From: an uncultured Bacilli bacterium
GTDB taxonomy: Bacteria; Bacillota_I; Bacilli_A; RF39; UBA660
Direction: 5' to 3'
Assembly: GCA_934087065.1 (NCBI GenBank)
Contig: CAKOIS010000018.1
Span: 1-12,979, forward strand
Length of the DNA stretch: 12,979 bases
Below are positions 7,132-12,976 of this stretch, piece after piece (the first letter of the stretch is position 1; each line of letters opens with the position of its first letter). The notes beneath the pieces are model-generated. The model saw nothing but the letters and a program-made list of their open reading frames with translations. It was not told where the DNA came from and did no database searches. The translations under genes were made by a program, and so were the position numbers.

Positions 7132-7159
7132 AAAATCTTTCAGTATACTGAAAGATTTT
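7132..7159. repeat. perfect 28-bp palindrome with a downstream half-copy
   Basis: The left half is AAAATCTTTCAGTA (7132-7145) and the right half is its exact reverse complement (7146-7159). A further copy of the left half, AAAATGTTTCAGTATA (7172-7187, one mismatch), lies exactly 40 bp downstream inside the promoter spacer. The upstream terminator uses the same TCTTTCA core. This looks like an operator array for a dimeric regulator controlling the ATPase gene. No regulator gene is adjacent. Confidence 0.8.
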
Positions 7160-7160
7160 G

Positions 7161-7189
7161 TTGACTTTTGTAAAATGTTTCAGTATAAT
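7161..7189 (+). promoter_or_regulatory. SigA promoter of the DUF4143 ATPase
   Basis: TTGACT (7161-7166), 17 bp, TATAAT (7184-7189). The half-copy of the palindrome fills the second half of the spacer and enters the -10 box. The transcript should start near 7196, almost at the GGGTGG ribosome site (7196-7201), so the leader is about 10 bases. Confidence 0.85.
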
Positions 7190-7206
7190 TATATTGGGTG
7201 GTAATT

Positions 7207-8394
7207 ATGATAAGACGTGAACATTATTTAGAACAAATAAGGGAATTTTATGATTCTGACTTGATTAAAATTATAACAGGTATTAGAAGATGTGGTAAAT
7301 CTGTTATACTAGCGCAAGTTATGAATGAAATTAAAATGAAAAGTGATAATGTTATTTATTTGAATTTTGAAGATAAGAAAATTTTAAATAAAATAGATAA
7401 TGGAGAAGGACTTCTAGATTACGTAGAAAGTAATAGAAAAAAAGGAAAGTGTTATGTATTTTTAGACGAAATACAATTACTTGATAATTATGTTGATGCA
7501 GTTAAAACTTTAAGACTTCATGATAATTCAGTGTTTATAACTGGTTCTAATTCAAAAATATTATCTAAAGAGTTTACTAAAGATTTTAGTGGAAGGTATG
7601 CTAAGTTTAGAATTAAACCATTTGTTTATAAAGAAATTTTAGAGTATTCTAAAGAGTTAAATAAGGAATGCAATATAATTGATTATTTAGTATGGGGTGG
7701 GTTTCCTAAAAGATTTGAATTTGATAGTGAAGAAGCGATATATAGATATTTAGCTGATTTGGAAGAGACTATCGTTATAAATGATTTAATTACTAGATTT
7801 AAGATTAAAAAGATAGAATTATTTAAAAGTTTAGTAGACTTTATTTTTCAGTCTAATAGTAGAATAATATCTGCAAAAAGTATTAAAGATTATATTAAGC
7901 ATACTCATGAAACTTGTTCAGTTAATACTATTATTAAGTATATTGAATATTTGGAAGAAGCTTATATTATAGAAAAGATTAGACCTTATTCAACTAAGAA
8001 AAAGGAAACTTTAAAGTATTATTTTAAAGTATATAATGAAGATGTGATGTTTAATTCTTTAAGGGTAGTTGATAATAGGTATGATTTAACTCATAATTTG
8101 GAGAATGTTATTTATAATGAACTTATTTATATGGGGTATAACATTAATGTTTATAATGATAGTGAATATGAGATAGACTTTTTAGCACAAAAAGATGGGA
8201 AAAAGTATTATATACAAGTAGCATATAGTGTGGAAGATAGTAAAGCTTATGATAGAGAATTTAAACCTTTTAGTAAGTTAGATAATAGTTGTAAAAAGAT
8301 ACTTATTACAAATGATGAACTTGATTATTCTACAAGTGTTGTTAGTCATATAAAGTTAAAAGATTTCTTGTTAATGGAAGATTTAGATAGTTAA
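7207..8394 (+). CDS. AAA_14 / DUF4143 ATPase
   Basis: A 395-residue stand-alone P-loop ATPase. The Walker A segment ITGIRRCGKSVIL is near residues 22-34, Walker B YVFLDEIQLLD near 82-92, and ITGSNSKILSKEF with SGRY near 110-128 is typical of the AAA_14 family. The C-terminal DUF4143 part contains LENVIYNELIYMGYNINVY, EIDFLAQKDGKKYYIQV and ILITND. Its E...D...QV layout resembles a nuclease-like (PD-(D/E)XK-type) fold. These genes are abundant and often variable in anaerobe genomes, and their function is unknown; defence or DNA-related roles are proposed. An in-frame GTG at 7198 overlaps the ribosome site, so ATG 7207 is preferred. It is a single-gene unit between its own promoter and a two-way terminator. 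Confidence 0.87.
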   Translation: MIRREHYLEQIREFYDSDLIKIITGIRRCGKSVILAQVMNEIKMKSDNVIYLNFEDKKILNKIDNGEGLLDYVESNRKKGKCYVFLDEIQLLDNYVDAVKTLRLHDNSVFITGSNSKILSKEFTKDFSGRYAKFRIKPFVYKEILEYSKELNKECNIIDYLVWGGFPKRFEFDSEEAIYRYLADLEETIVINDLITRFKIKKIELFKSLVDFIFQSNSRIISAKSIKDYIKHTHETCSVNTIIKYIEYLEEAYIIEKIRPYSTKKKETLKYYFKVYNEDVMFNSLRVVDNRYDLTHNLENVIYNELIYMGYNINVYNDSEYEIDFLAQKDGKKYYIQVAYSVEDSKAYDREFKPFSKLDNSCKKILITNDELDYSTSVVSHIKLKDFLLMEDLDS

Positions 8395-8395
8395 A

Positions 8396-8425
8396 AAAAC
8401 TAAGGAGCAATTGCTCCTTAGTTTT
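8396..8425. terminator. two-way terminator between the ATPase and hsp20 genes
   Basis: CTAAGGAGCAA (8400-8410) is followed directly by its reverse complement (8411-8421), with AAAA on the left and TTTT on the right, so 30 bp are fully palindromic. It is placed between convergent stop codons at 8394 and 8430 and can stop transcription from both sides. Confidence 0.9.
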
Positions 8426-8429
8426 AGCT

Positions 8430-8819
8430 TTATTCAATATCAATAAGTTTTTTGTTGTCTTTCTTAGGTGATTCTGGAACTATTATTTTTAGTGTTCCAT
8501 CTTTAAATTCAGCTTTGATATCTTCATGATTTACATCGCCAATATAGAATTCTCTTTTGAATGAACCAAAATATCTTTCTCTTTTAATGTAGTGTTTATC
8601 TTTATCATCATGTTTTTCACTCTTGTGAGCAGATATTGTAAGGTATCCATCTTCAACTTCAATTTTAACATCTTTTTTGTCAAATCCTGGAATATCCATT
8701 ACGATGTTGTATTTACCTTCTTTCTCATAAATATCACAATTCATGTTCATAACTTTTTTTTCTGGTTCAAAATCATTAAAGAAATCATCTAAATAAAATC
8801 TTCCTGGTAATAAACTCAT
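8430..8819 (-). CDS. small heat-shock protein, Hsp20/alpha-crystallin family
   Basis: A 129-residue cytosolic ATP-independent holdase chaperone. It has a short N-terminal arm (MSLLPGRFYLDDFFNDF), an alpha-crystallin domain from about residue 26 to 116 (YNIVMDIPGFDKKDVKIEVEDGYL in parts, ERYFGSFKREFYI), and the signature DGTLKIIVPE near 107-116. The C-terminal LIDIE provides an I-x-I-type docking motif for oligomer assembly. The length is normal for bacterial Hsp20. The ribosome site GGAG is about 10 bases before the ATG. Upstream lies a SigA promoter whose -35 box is inside a CIRCE element, so it should be repressed by HrcA and induced by heat or misfolded protein. HrcA itself is not in the window. 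Confidence 0.95.
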   Translation of the reverse strand: MSLLPGRFYLDDFFNDFEPEKKVMNMNCDIYEKEGKYNIVMDIPGFDKKDVKIEVEDGYLTISAHKSEKHDDKDKHYIKRERYFGSFKREFYIGDVNHEDIKAEFKDGTLKIIVPESPKKDNKKLIDIE

Positions 8820-8842
8820 AATATCATCTCCTTACGATTATC

Positions 8843-8871
8843 ATTATACTACCTTTATTAGCACTTGTCAA
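8843..8871 (-). promoter_or_regulatory. SigA promoter of hsp20
   Basis: On the minus strand TTGACA (8871-8866), 17 bp, TATAAT (8848-8843): a full-consensus promoter. Its -35 box lies within the CIRCE operator, which explains how HrcA would shut it off. Confidence 0.92.
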
Positions 8872-8884
8872 TAGTGAGTGCTAA
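8858..8884. promoter_or_regulatory. CIRCE element (HrcA operator)
   Basis: TTAGCACTT (8858-8866), a 9-base spacer and GAGTGCTAA (8876-8884) match the CIRCE consensus TTAGCACTC-N9-GAGTGCTAA with one mismatch. CIRCE is the HrcA-bound operator of groE/dnaK-type heat-shock genes; finding it on hsp20 places this gene in the HrcA regulon. Confidence 0.93.
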
Positions 8885-8933
8885 TTATTTTTAAAATATT
8901 CACATTAAATAGTATATACAGTGTTTTAAAAAA

Positions 8934-8939
8934 TATAAT
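8934..8939 (+). promoter_or_regulatory. probable -10 box of the Coat_F-like pair
   Basis: TATAAT about 60 bases before the first ATG. The -35 position at 17 bp reads AGTATA, which is weak. The leader contains TATTAT / ATAATA, a small inverted repeat (8957-8984 region). Confidence 0.35.
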
Positions 8940-9001
8940 GGTAGATATAGGAAGTATTATTCTATATATTTAGAAAATAATATAAGTAGGAGAGTGATAA
9001 A

Positions 9002-9199
9002 ATGAAAGAAGTACCTAATATAATTAGTACTAAAGATTTAAGTTATATTAAAGATATGCTTAGCTGGAATTTAGTAATGGCTAAGAAGAGTAAAGAGTAT
9101 TTAAAGTTAGTAAGTGATAAAGATGTAAAAGAGATAATGAAAAAAGTTAATGAAGTGCATAAGAGTCACTATGAAATGCTATTGGAAATTATAAGTTAG
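9002..9199 (+). CDS. small helical protein, likely spore-coat (Coat_F)-associated or ferritin-like
   Basis: A 65-residue all-helical protein, MKEVPNIISTKDLSYIKDML followed by WNLVMAKKSKEYL and a VHKSHYEMLLEI tail. The ISTKDLSYIKD...WN pattern and the short two-helix length resemble the small partners of Coat_F-type proteins in Clostridia and Bacilli, recognised from memory and not certain. There is no signal peptide and no cysteine. The ribosome site AGGAGAGTGA is strong. It is followed 8 bases later by a second, longer member with its own AGGAGG site, so the two are co-transcribed and probably work together, perhaps as halves of a helical bundle. Confidence 0.7.
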   Translation: MKEVPNIISTKDLSYIKDMLSWNLVMAKKSKEYLKLVSDKDVKEIMKKVNEVHKSHYEMLLEIIS

Positions 9200-9207
9200 G
9201 AGGAATT

Positions 9208-9513
9208 ATGAGTAAGATAGGAAATGAGAAAGTAGAAGTTAGTAGTACTAAAGAGATGAATGACTTAGATATTTTAAATGATATAATGCAGAGTGAAAAA
9301 AATAATAGTAATAACTATAGTATTGCAATAGATGAGATGAGTAATAAAGTTTTATATAAAAAAATATTTAAGATATTTAAGGAGACTAAGGCTTTAGCAA
9401 GAGAGTTATATGATTTAGCTTTTGTTAAGGGATGGTATACTTTAGAAACTGCTGAAGAAACTAAAATTAAGAAAGAGTATGATAATGCAAAGAACTTATA
9501 TAAAGAATTATAG
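9208..9513 (+). CDS. Coat_F-family (ferritin-like) protein
   Basis: A 101-residue helical protein. DLDILNDIMQSEKNNSNNYS, then IDEMSNKVLYKKIFKIFKE, then ALARELYDLAFVKGWYTLE correspond to the Coat_F pattern (LLxxEK...Y, then a helix, then the hallmark GWY near residue 79). Coat_F proteins are named for the Bacillus spore coat but are widespread and have a ferritin-like helical fold. The usual metal-ligand ExxH motif is absent here. The preceding AGGAGG site 6 bases before the ATG is optimal, predicting good expression. Neighbours are hsp20 and rubrerythrin, which suggests a stress or dormancy setting. Whether this host sporulates cannot be told from the window. Confidence 0.75.
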   Translation: MSKIGNEKVEVSSTKEMNDLDILNDIMQSEKNNSNNYSIAIDEMSNKVLYKKIFKIFKETKALARELYDLAFVKGWYTLETAEETKIKKEYDNAKNLYKEL

Positions 9514-9522
9514 GTTCTTTTT
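9489..9522 (+). terminator. weak terminator after the Coat_F pair
   Basis: AAAGAAC (9489-9495) can pair with GTTCTTT (9514-9520), ending in TTTTT. The loop is 18 bases, so it is a modest structure, but it is correctly placed between convergent genes. Confidence 0.4.
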
Positions 9523-9886
9523 AGTTGTGTAAGTTATTGTATTTATCTTCCATGGAGCCTATGCCTTGTTTTAAATTGTTAAATACGTTTTTCATTTGGT
9601 CTGGATATATTTCGTTTAGTACGTTTCTTAATGTTTCAATATTATATTTTATTGGGTCGTAAGCACATTTTACTTCTTTACTATTGGTGTTCATTATAGG
9701 TCCGTGAACTCGCCTTTCAATTAGTGCTTGAGCTGAAGCGTTTGTGATTAAGATTTGACTTATTAACATTAACCAGTTACCAACTACGTTTTGTTCGTTT
9801 GCTGTTAAGTCGTCCATTAGTAGGTAGCCTATTAGAATACATATTGCACTTGATACTTTTGGATTAAGAGTAAATAAGTCGTCCAT
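9521..9886 (-). CDS. hypothetical protein with two hydrophobic helices
   Basis: A 121-residue protein of unknown function. The first half has two hydrophobic helices (SSAICILIGYLLM and VVGNWLMLISQILITNA), each about 13-18 residues and probably membrane-associated or a buried bundle. The second half is soluble and helical (NIETLRNVLNEIYPDQMKNVF) with a YDPIKY segment. There is no signal peptide and no recognisable catalytic motif. An ATG at 9898 is possible, but a GGTGA ribosome site (plus-strand 9892-9896) lies inside that extension 5 bases before ATG 9886, so I use 9886. It is divergent from rubrerythrin and convergent with the Coat_F pair. It appears intact and has no feature suggesting decay. 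Confidence 0.75.
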   Translation of the reverse strand: MDDLFTLNPKVSSAICILIGYLLMDDLTANEQNVVGNWLMLISQILITNASAQALIERRVHGPIMNTNSKEVKCAYDPIKYNIETLRNVLNEIYPDQMKNVFNNLKQGIGSMEDKYNNLHN

Positions 9887-9947
9887 ATATTTCACCATTT
9901 TCTTATAAAATTTTATTATGTTCGCTTTTCTTTTATTACTTAATTTG

Positions 9948-9962
9948 GTATAATAATTTTGA
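9948..9962. promoter_or_regulatory. rubrerythrin -10 box overlapping a possible PerR-like site
   Basis: TATAAT (9949-9954) is the best -10 for rubrerythrin, with a poor -35. The 15 bases from 9948 match the PerR box (TTATAAT-N-ATTATAA) at 11 of 14 positions. In DNA this AT-rich the match could be chance, but peroxide control of rubrerythrin is common. Confidence 0.3.
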
Positions 9963-9976
9963 AGGAGTGAATTATA

Positions 9977-10516
9977 ATGGAATTAAAAGGAAGTAAAACT
10001 GAAAAGAATTTAATGACTGCTTTTGCAGGAGAAAGTCAAGCTAGAAATAAGTATACTTTTTATGCAAGTAAAGCTAAAAAGGAAGGATATGAGCAAATAG
10101 CAGCAATATTTGAAGAGACTGCTAATAATGAGAAAGAACATGCTAAGTTATGGTTTAAGGCATTACATGATGGTAGTGTTCCTAGTACATTAGAAAACTT
10201 AAAAGATGCTGCAAATGGAGAAAACTATGAGTGGACTGATATGTATAAAGAGTTTAGTGAAACTGCTAAAGAAGAAGGATTTCTTGATATCGCTGAACTA
10301 TTTAGAATGGTAGGAGATATTGAAAAAGAGCATGAGGAGAGATATTTAAAACTTATTAGTAGAGTAGAAGACAATATGGTTTTTGAAAGTGAAGAAGAAA
10401 CTATTTGGATTTGTAGAAATTGTGGACATGTTTATAGAAGCAAAGAAGCATTAGAAGTGTGTCCTGTATGTAAGCATGGAAAAGCTTATCAAGAAAGAAG
10501 AGCAACTAATTATTAA
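9977..10516 (+). CDS. rbr: rubrerythrin
   Basis: A 179-residue complete rubrerythrin, a cytosolic peroxidase that reduces hydrogen peroxide in anaerobes using NADH-derived electrons. The N-terminal ferritin-like domain carries the diiron ligands E19, E52 and H55 (NEKEH), E92, E95, and E116 and H119 (IEKEH). The C-terminal rubredoxin domain has C146xxC149 (CRNC) and C162PVC165 for the Fe(SCys)4 centre. All metal ligands are present and the length is normal. The GAAGGAGTGA ribosome site is near ideal. It stands alone, ended by a strong terminator overlapping its last codons. It fits oxidative-stress defence next to Hsp20 and the Coat_F pair. Confidence 0.96.
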   Translation: MELKGSKTEKNLMTAFAGESQARNKYTFYASKAKKEGYEQIAAIFEETANNEKEHAKLWFKALHDGSVPSTLENLKDAANGENYEWTDMYKEFSETAKEEGFLDIAELFRMVGDIEKEHEERYLKLISRVEDNMVFESEEETIWICRNCGHVYRSKEALEVCPVCKHGKAYQERRATNY

Positions 10517-10529
10517 TTGCTCTTCTTTT
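10494..10529. terminator. terminator of rubrerythrin, possibly two-way
   Basis: A 12-bp perfect stem AAAGAAGAGCAA (10494-10505) / TTGCTCTTCTTT (10517-10528) with an 11-base loop, and T-rich sequence on the plus side. The stop codon falls in the loop. The opposite strand also ends in TTTCTT, so it can serve the convergent DUF1848 gene. Confidence 0.85.
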
Positions 10530-10531
10530 AT

Positions 10532-11416
10532 TTATTTTCTTACTTTGATTATATCTTCTTTAGCAATGTGCCCAACTAATAAGCTTGATTTGTCGTCATG
10601 TAGTTTAAAATTGTCTTTTACTTTTTCTTCATTAAAGTTTGCATAACAATACTTGCAGAAATGTGGGCATGTGTTATAAACACCTATATCAACCATTTCT
10701 ACACAGTTACACTTTTGTTCTTTTCTAGCAGTCCAGTTTTTGTATTTTTTACCAGTTAAGATGTAAGCTAGTTCATGACTTAAACATTCTCCCTTAGTAA
10801 AACCATATTCTGTTAAGTCTCTATTTTCAAAACATGTTTGTACTGTTAGGTTGTTTTCTTTTGCAGATTTGCTAAAATTTTCTCCGATTAGTTTATAGTC
10901 GTTTTCTGTGAACTCTCTAAAGTTTAGGATTTTTTCGTTTTTTCTTACATTTTGGTAGTTATCAATAAATGATACTATTATTTTTTCTACGTGTCCGTTA
11001 AGTAATTTACAGAGTTTATCAAATGCTTTTATATGATATTCTATAGTATATTTTTCACTTATGAATATTGGGTCATACCTAACATAGGTAAATTCTTTTC
11101 CAATTATTTTAGATACTTCTATGACGCCACTAATAAGTTTGGTTTTATCTTTTACGTTTGGTTCAATATCTATTTTATATGGTGTAATAGTTGTGTGAAA
11201 TATTATAGGCTTTTTGATATCTTTTAAATAGGGTATAATTGGTCTTGGGTTTTTAGTACAAAATACAATTAAGTCTACATCATTAAAGTATATTCTACTA
11301 ATGCTTATTGGGTAAAATGGGTTTCTTACATCTACAAAACCTTCTTTATATCTATTCATAAACCATTTAGTATAAAAAGCTACTATGTCAGTTCTTCCAC
11401 TTACATTTAATATCAC
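10532..11416 (-). CDS. DUF1848 family protein, radical-SAM-like Fe-S protein
   Basis: A 294-residue protein of the DUF1848 family, distantly like radical SAM / spore photoproduct lyase proteins. The conserved N-terminus ILNVSGRTDIVAFY and the VFCTKNPRP segment are present. The cysteine-rich C-terminus has KCNC (236-238), DIGVYNTCPHFCKYCYANFN with C250x3C254x2C257, presumably holding a 4Fe-4S cluster. Placing the cluster motif near the C-terminus is characteristic of the family. The substrate is unknown. The start is GTG with an AAAGGAGG site 9 bases upstream. This ribosome site and the GTG lie in a stretch complementary to tRNA-Asn. There is too little room between the tRNA terminator and this gene for its own promoter, so it probably depends on read-through from the tRNA promoter. 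Confidence 0.88.
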   Translation of the reverse strand: MILNVSGRTDIVAFYTKWFMNRYKEGFVDVRNPFYPISISRIYFNDVDLIVFCTKNPRPIIPYLKDIKKPIIFHTTITPYKIDIEPNVKDKTKLISGVIEVSKIIGKEFTYVRYDPIFISEKYTIEYHIKAFDKLCKLLNGHVEKIIVSFIDNYQNVRKNEKILNFREFTENDYKLIGENFSKSAKENNLTVQTCFENRDLTEYGFTKGECLSHELAYILTGKKYKNWTARKEQKCNCVEMVDIGVYNTCPHFCKYCYANFNEEKVKDNFKLHDDKSSLLVGHIAKEDIIKVRK

Positions 11417-11440
11417 GGCTGTTAACCTCCTTTGTCGCAG
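11414..11440 (-). promoter_or_regulatory. DUF1848 ribosome site antisense to tRNA-Asn
   Basis: The mRNA stretch GGUUAACAGCCGUG (11427-11414), including the end of the Shine-Dalgarno and the GUG start, is perfectly complementary to nucleotides 27-40 of the tRNA-Asn in the same transcript. CUGCGAC (11440-11434) is complementary to tRNA nucleotides 46-52. The 6 bases between, AAAGGA, hold most of the Shine-Dalgarno. In DNA this is an inverted repeat with 11510-11535. Confidence 0.7.
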
Positions 11441-11449
11441 TTAATAAAG

Positions 11450-11471
11450 AAAAAACTATTCCGAAGAATAG
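11450..11471 (-). terminator. UUCG-loop terminator after tRNA-Asn
   Basis: On the minus strand CTATTC-TTCG-GAATAG (11471-11456) is closed by a stable C(UUCG)G loop and followed by six T. It ends the tRNA transcript and also lies between the tRNA promoter and the DUF1848 gene, so it may attenuate that gene. Confidence 0.85.
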
Positions 11472-11485
11472 CTAATATTTAAAAA

Positions 11486-11561
11486 TGGCGCCTGTTGCAG
11501 GACTCGAACCTGCGACCTAACGGTTAACAGCCGTGCGCTCTACCGACTGAGCTAAACAGGC
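11486..11561 (-). tRNA. tRNA-Asn (GTT anticodon)
   Basis: A 76-base gene with CCA encoded. The acceptor GCCTGTT / AACAGGC is followed by discriminator G and CCA. The D arm is GCTC/GAGC, the anticodon loop CTGTTAA gives anticodon GTT, and the T arm GCAGG-TTCGAGT-CCTGC is perfect. The anticodon stem CACGG / CCGTT has four good pairs but a C-U mismatch at the 27-43 position, slightly unusual though tolerable. It has its own consensus promoter and a terminator. Sequence from the anticodon loop to the T stem is repeated in inverted form upstream of the DUF1848 gene. Confidence 0.97.
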
Positions 11562-11575
11562 ATCACATGTATATA

Positions 11576-11604
11576 ATTCTACATCAATATATGTCATTTG
11601 TCAA
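11576..11604 (-). promoter_or_regulatory. promoter of tRNA-Asn
   Basis: On the minus strand TTGACA (11604-11599), 17 bp, TAGAAT (11581-11576). The transcript would start about 8 bases before the mature tRNA. Confidence 0.88.
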
Positions 11605-11665
11605 ATGAAAATGTTAAATTTTTTAAAAAACTTTAATTTTACTATTATTTTGGGCTTTTTTTTGG

Positions 11666-11671
11666 TACAAT
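11666..11671 (+). promoter_or_regulatory. -10 box of the ClpB-D1-like gene
   Basis: TACAAT, 16 bases before the chosen ATG; no good -35 at 17 bp. A start near 11678 would leave a short leader, which argues against the upstream in-frame GTG codons as starts. Confidence 0.45.
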
Positions 11672-11687
11672 AATAGTGGTGAGGAGT

Positions 11688-12638
11688 ATGAACGGAGAGT
11701 TGGAAGTATTAAATTTTGAAGAACCTAAGAAATTTAGTGTACTTGATACTTATGGAGAAAATTTAAAAACTAAGTTTTATTTAACAGACCCAGCTATTGG
11801 TAGGGATAAAGAAATTAAAGAAACTTTGTTGATTTTGTTAACCCCTGAAAAAAGTGCGATGCTTGTTGGTAAGCCTGGTATTGGTAAAACAGCAATAGTT
11901 GAAGGTATAGGTTATAGAATGCAGAAAGGGGAAGTACCTGATGCGTTAAAAAATTATGATTTAATTAAGATTAATATATCTAGTTTATTAGGTAATGTTA
12001 GTAGTGATGGTGTAAATGAGAATAAACTACAAATTCTTGTTGATGAATTAAAAGAAAGGGAGAATATTATATTATTTATAGATGAAGTGCATTTACTTGT
12101 AAGTAGAAATACTAGTAACTTAAATGTTGACTTTGCTAATATGCTTAAACCTGGACTTGATAGAGGTACTATTAAAATGATAGGTGCTACTACTACTGAA
12201 GAATACGAAAGTTATATTTTAAGAGACAGGGCATTTTTGAGAAGATTTCAGAAGGTTGATGTAATGGAACCAACTATTGAAGATACAGTTAAGATACTTA
12301 TGGGAACATATCCTAAACTTGAAAAGCAAAGTGGTGTGACTATTCCATATAGTGAGTATACTAAGGAAAAGATATTCAGATTTATGGTAGAGTATACAGA
12401 TGAATATAAAAGAATTTATGAAATAGGAAATAGATATCCTGATATAGCTTTAGCACTTTTAGGTAATGCTTTTAGTAATGCTGTGTTTGAAAATAAAAAC
12501 ACACTAAATATAAAGAATGTGTATGATGCGATAAAGAATACTAAAAGTGTATATGATGATGCTAAAAGAAAAGGACTAGTTGAGTTTAAAAATGAGTTTC
12601 AAGATATCATAAAAGAAGAAAATGTAGTGTTAGATTAA
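11688..12638 (+). CDS. single-domain AAA+ ATPase resembling ClpB/ClpA D1
   Basis: A 316-residue AAA+ protein matching the first ATPase domain of ClpA/ClpB. It has DPAIGRDKEI (34-43), Walker A GKPGIGKT (61-68), Walker B IILFIDE (127-133), sensor GATTT (166-170) and arginine fingers in LRDRAFLRRF (178-187). It lacks the Clp N-terminal domain, the coiled-coil middle region and the second ATPase domain. Where ClpB has the KYRG pore loop, this protein reads GNVSSDGVNENK, so the substrate-threading tyrosine is missing. It is therefore likely a regulatory or remodelling ATPase rather than an unfoldase. The C-terminus (about 195-316) is helical with no known partner domain. ATG 11688 follows a GGTGA ribosome site by 5 bases. 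It forms a single-gene unit with its own terminator. Confidence 0.85.
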   Translation: MNGELEVLNFEEPKKFSVLDTYGENLKTKFYLTDPAIGRDKEIKETLLILLTPEKSAMLVGKPGIGKTAIVEGIGYRMQKGEVPDALKNYDLIKINISSLLGNVSSDGVNENKLQILVDELKERENIILFIDEVHLLVSRNTSNLNVDFANMLKPGLDRGTIKMIGATTTEEYESYILRDRAFLRRFQKVDVMEPTIEDTVKILMGTYPKLEKQSGVTIPYSEYTKEKIFRFMVEYTDEYKRIYEIGNRYPDIALALLGNAFSNAVFENKNTLNIKNVYDAIKNTKSVYDDAKRKGLVEFKNEFQDIIKEENVVLD

Positions 12639-12667
12639 CATATTTATCATAATATGTTAATTTTTTT
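12635..12667 (+). terminator. terminator after the AAA+ gene
   Basis: TTAACATAT (12635-12643) and ATATGTTAA (12652-12660) form a 9-bp stem with an 8-base loop, followed by seven T. The stem starts at the last codon and includes the stop codon. Confidence 0.88.
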
Positions 12668-12675
12668 AAAGAAAT

Positions 12676-12719
12676 TTTTTTAACAAATTTTAAAAATTGA
12701 GTGGGTTTTTGTTAAAAAA
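12676..12719. repeat. AT-rich 12-bp inverted repeat
   Basis: TTTTTTAACAAA (12676-12687) and TTTGTTAAAAAA (12708-12719) are perfect inverted copies around a 20-base centre. An 11-base direct repeat ATTTTAAAAAT occurs at 12687-12697 and 12751-12761. The non-coding stretch 12668-12769 otherwise shows nothing I can name; these could be protein-binding sites ahead of the promoter at 12770. Confidence 0.6.
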
Positions 12720-12769
12720 GGGTATAGGTTTTAGCATAAAACATGGGTTAATTTTAAAAATCTGCAAAT

Positions 12770-12798
12770 TTGACATACATAAACTTATATGTTAGACT
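12770..12798 (+). promoter_or_regulatory. strong extended -10 promoter at the right edge
   Basis: TTGACA (12770-12775), 17 bp, TAGACT (12793-12798), with TGT immediately before the -10 giving an extended -10 motif. The transcript would start near 12805 and run into the structured region. Confidence 0.75.
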
Positions 12799-12821
12799 AC
12801 AAAACAAGGAACGCTTATATT

Positions 12822-12976
12822 GGGTGAGCTTTTTCACCTTGGCTCCTTCAGGGGAAAGTCAAGGTGAGGGGGTGATAATGTGGTAAGAGACATAATTGGT
12901 GTCCTTATCAAGGGGATTATCTTTTTCTTACAGCGACGTAAGAAAAAAAGACACCTATCTTTAGTAATAAAGATAG
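12822..12976 (+). ncRNA. structured RNA leader or non-coding RNA with competing hairpins
   Basis: Several stems are packed together. GGTGA (12823-12827) can pair with TCACC (12834-12838). The same TCACCTTG (12834-12841) can instead pair with CAAGGTGA (12860-12867), enclosing CTCC-TTCA-GGGG. These two are mutually exclusive. A third GGTGA (12871-12875) lies in the ribosome site. Downstream, GGTGTC (12898-12903) pairs with GACACC (12950-12955) around a 10-bp hairpin TTTTTCTTAC / GTAAGAAAAA (12922-12931, 12938-12947). A 9-bp stem with a GNRA loop (GTAA) follows at 12955-12976. I do not recognise a known riboswitch or RNA family. It could be a regulatory leader or an independent RNA. Confidence 0.55.

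Noticed and set aside
8592..8792. 66-residue plus-strand ORF
   Set aside because: Antisense shadow of hsp20, Phe/Ile-rich without ribosome site.
11033..11227. 64-residue plus-strand ORF
   Set aside because: Antisense shadow of the DUF1848 gene.
11414..11440. Integration attachment site from tRNA-Asn
   Set aside because: Match does not reach the tRNA 3' end, is in inverted orientation and no integrase is nearby; kept only as an alternative explanation.
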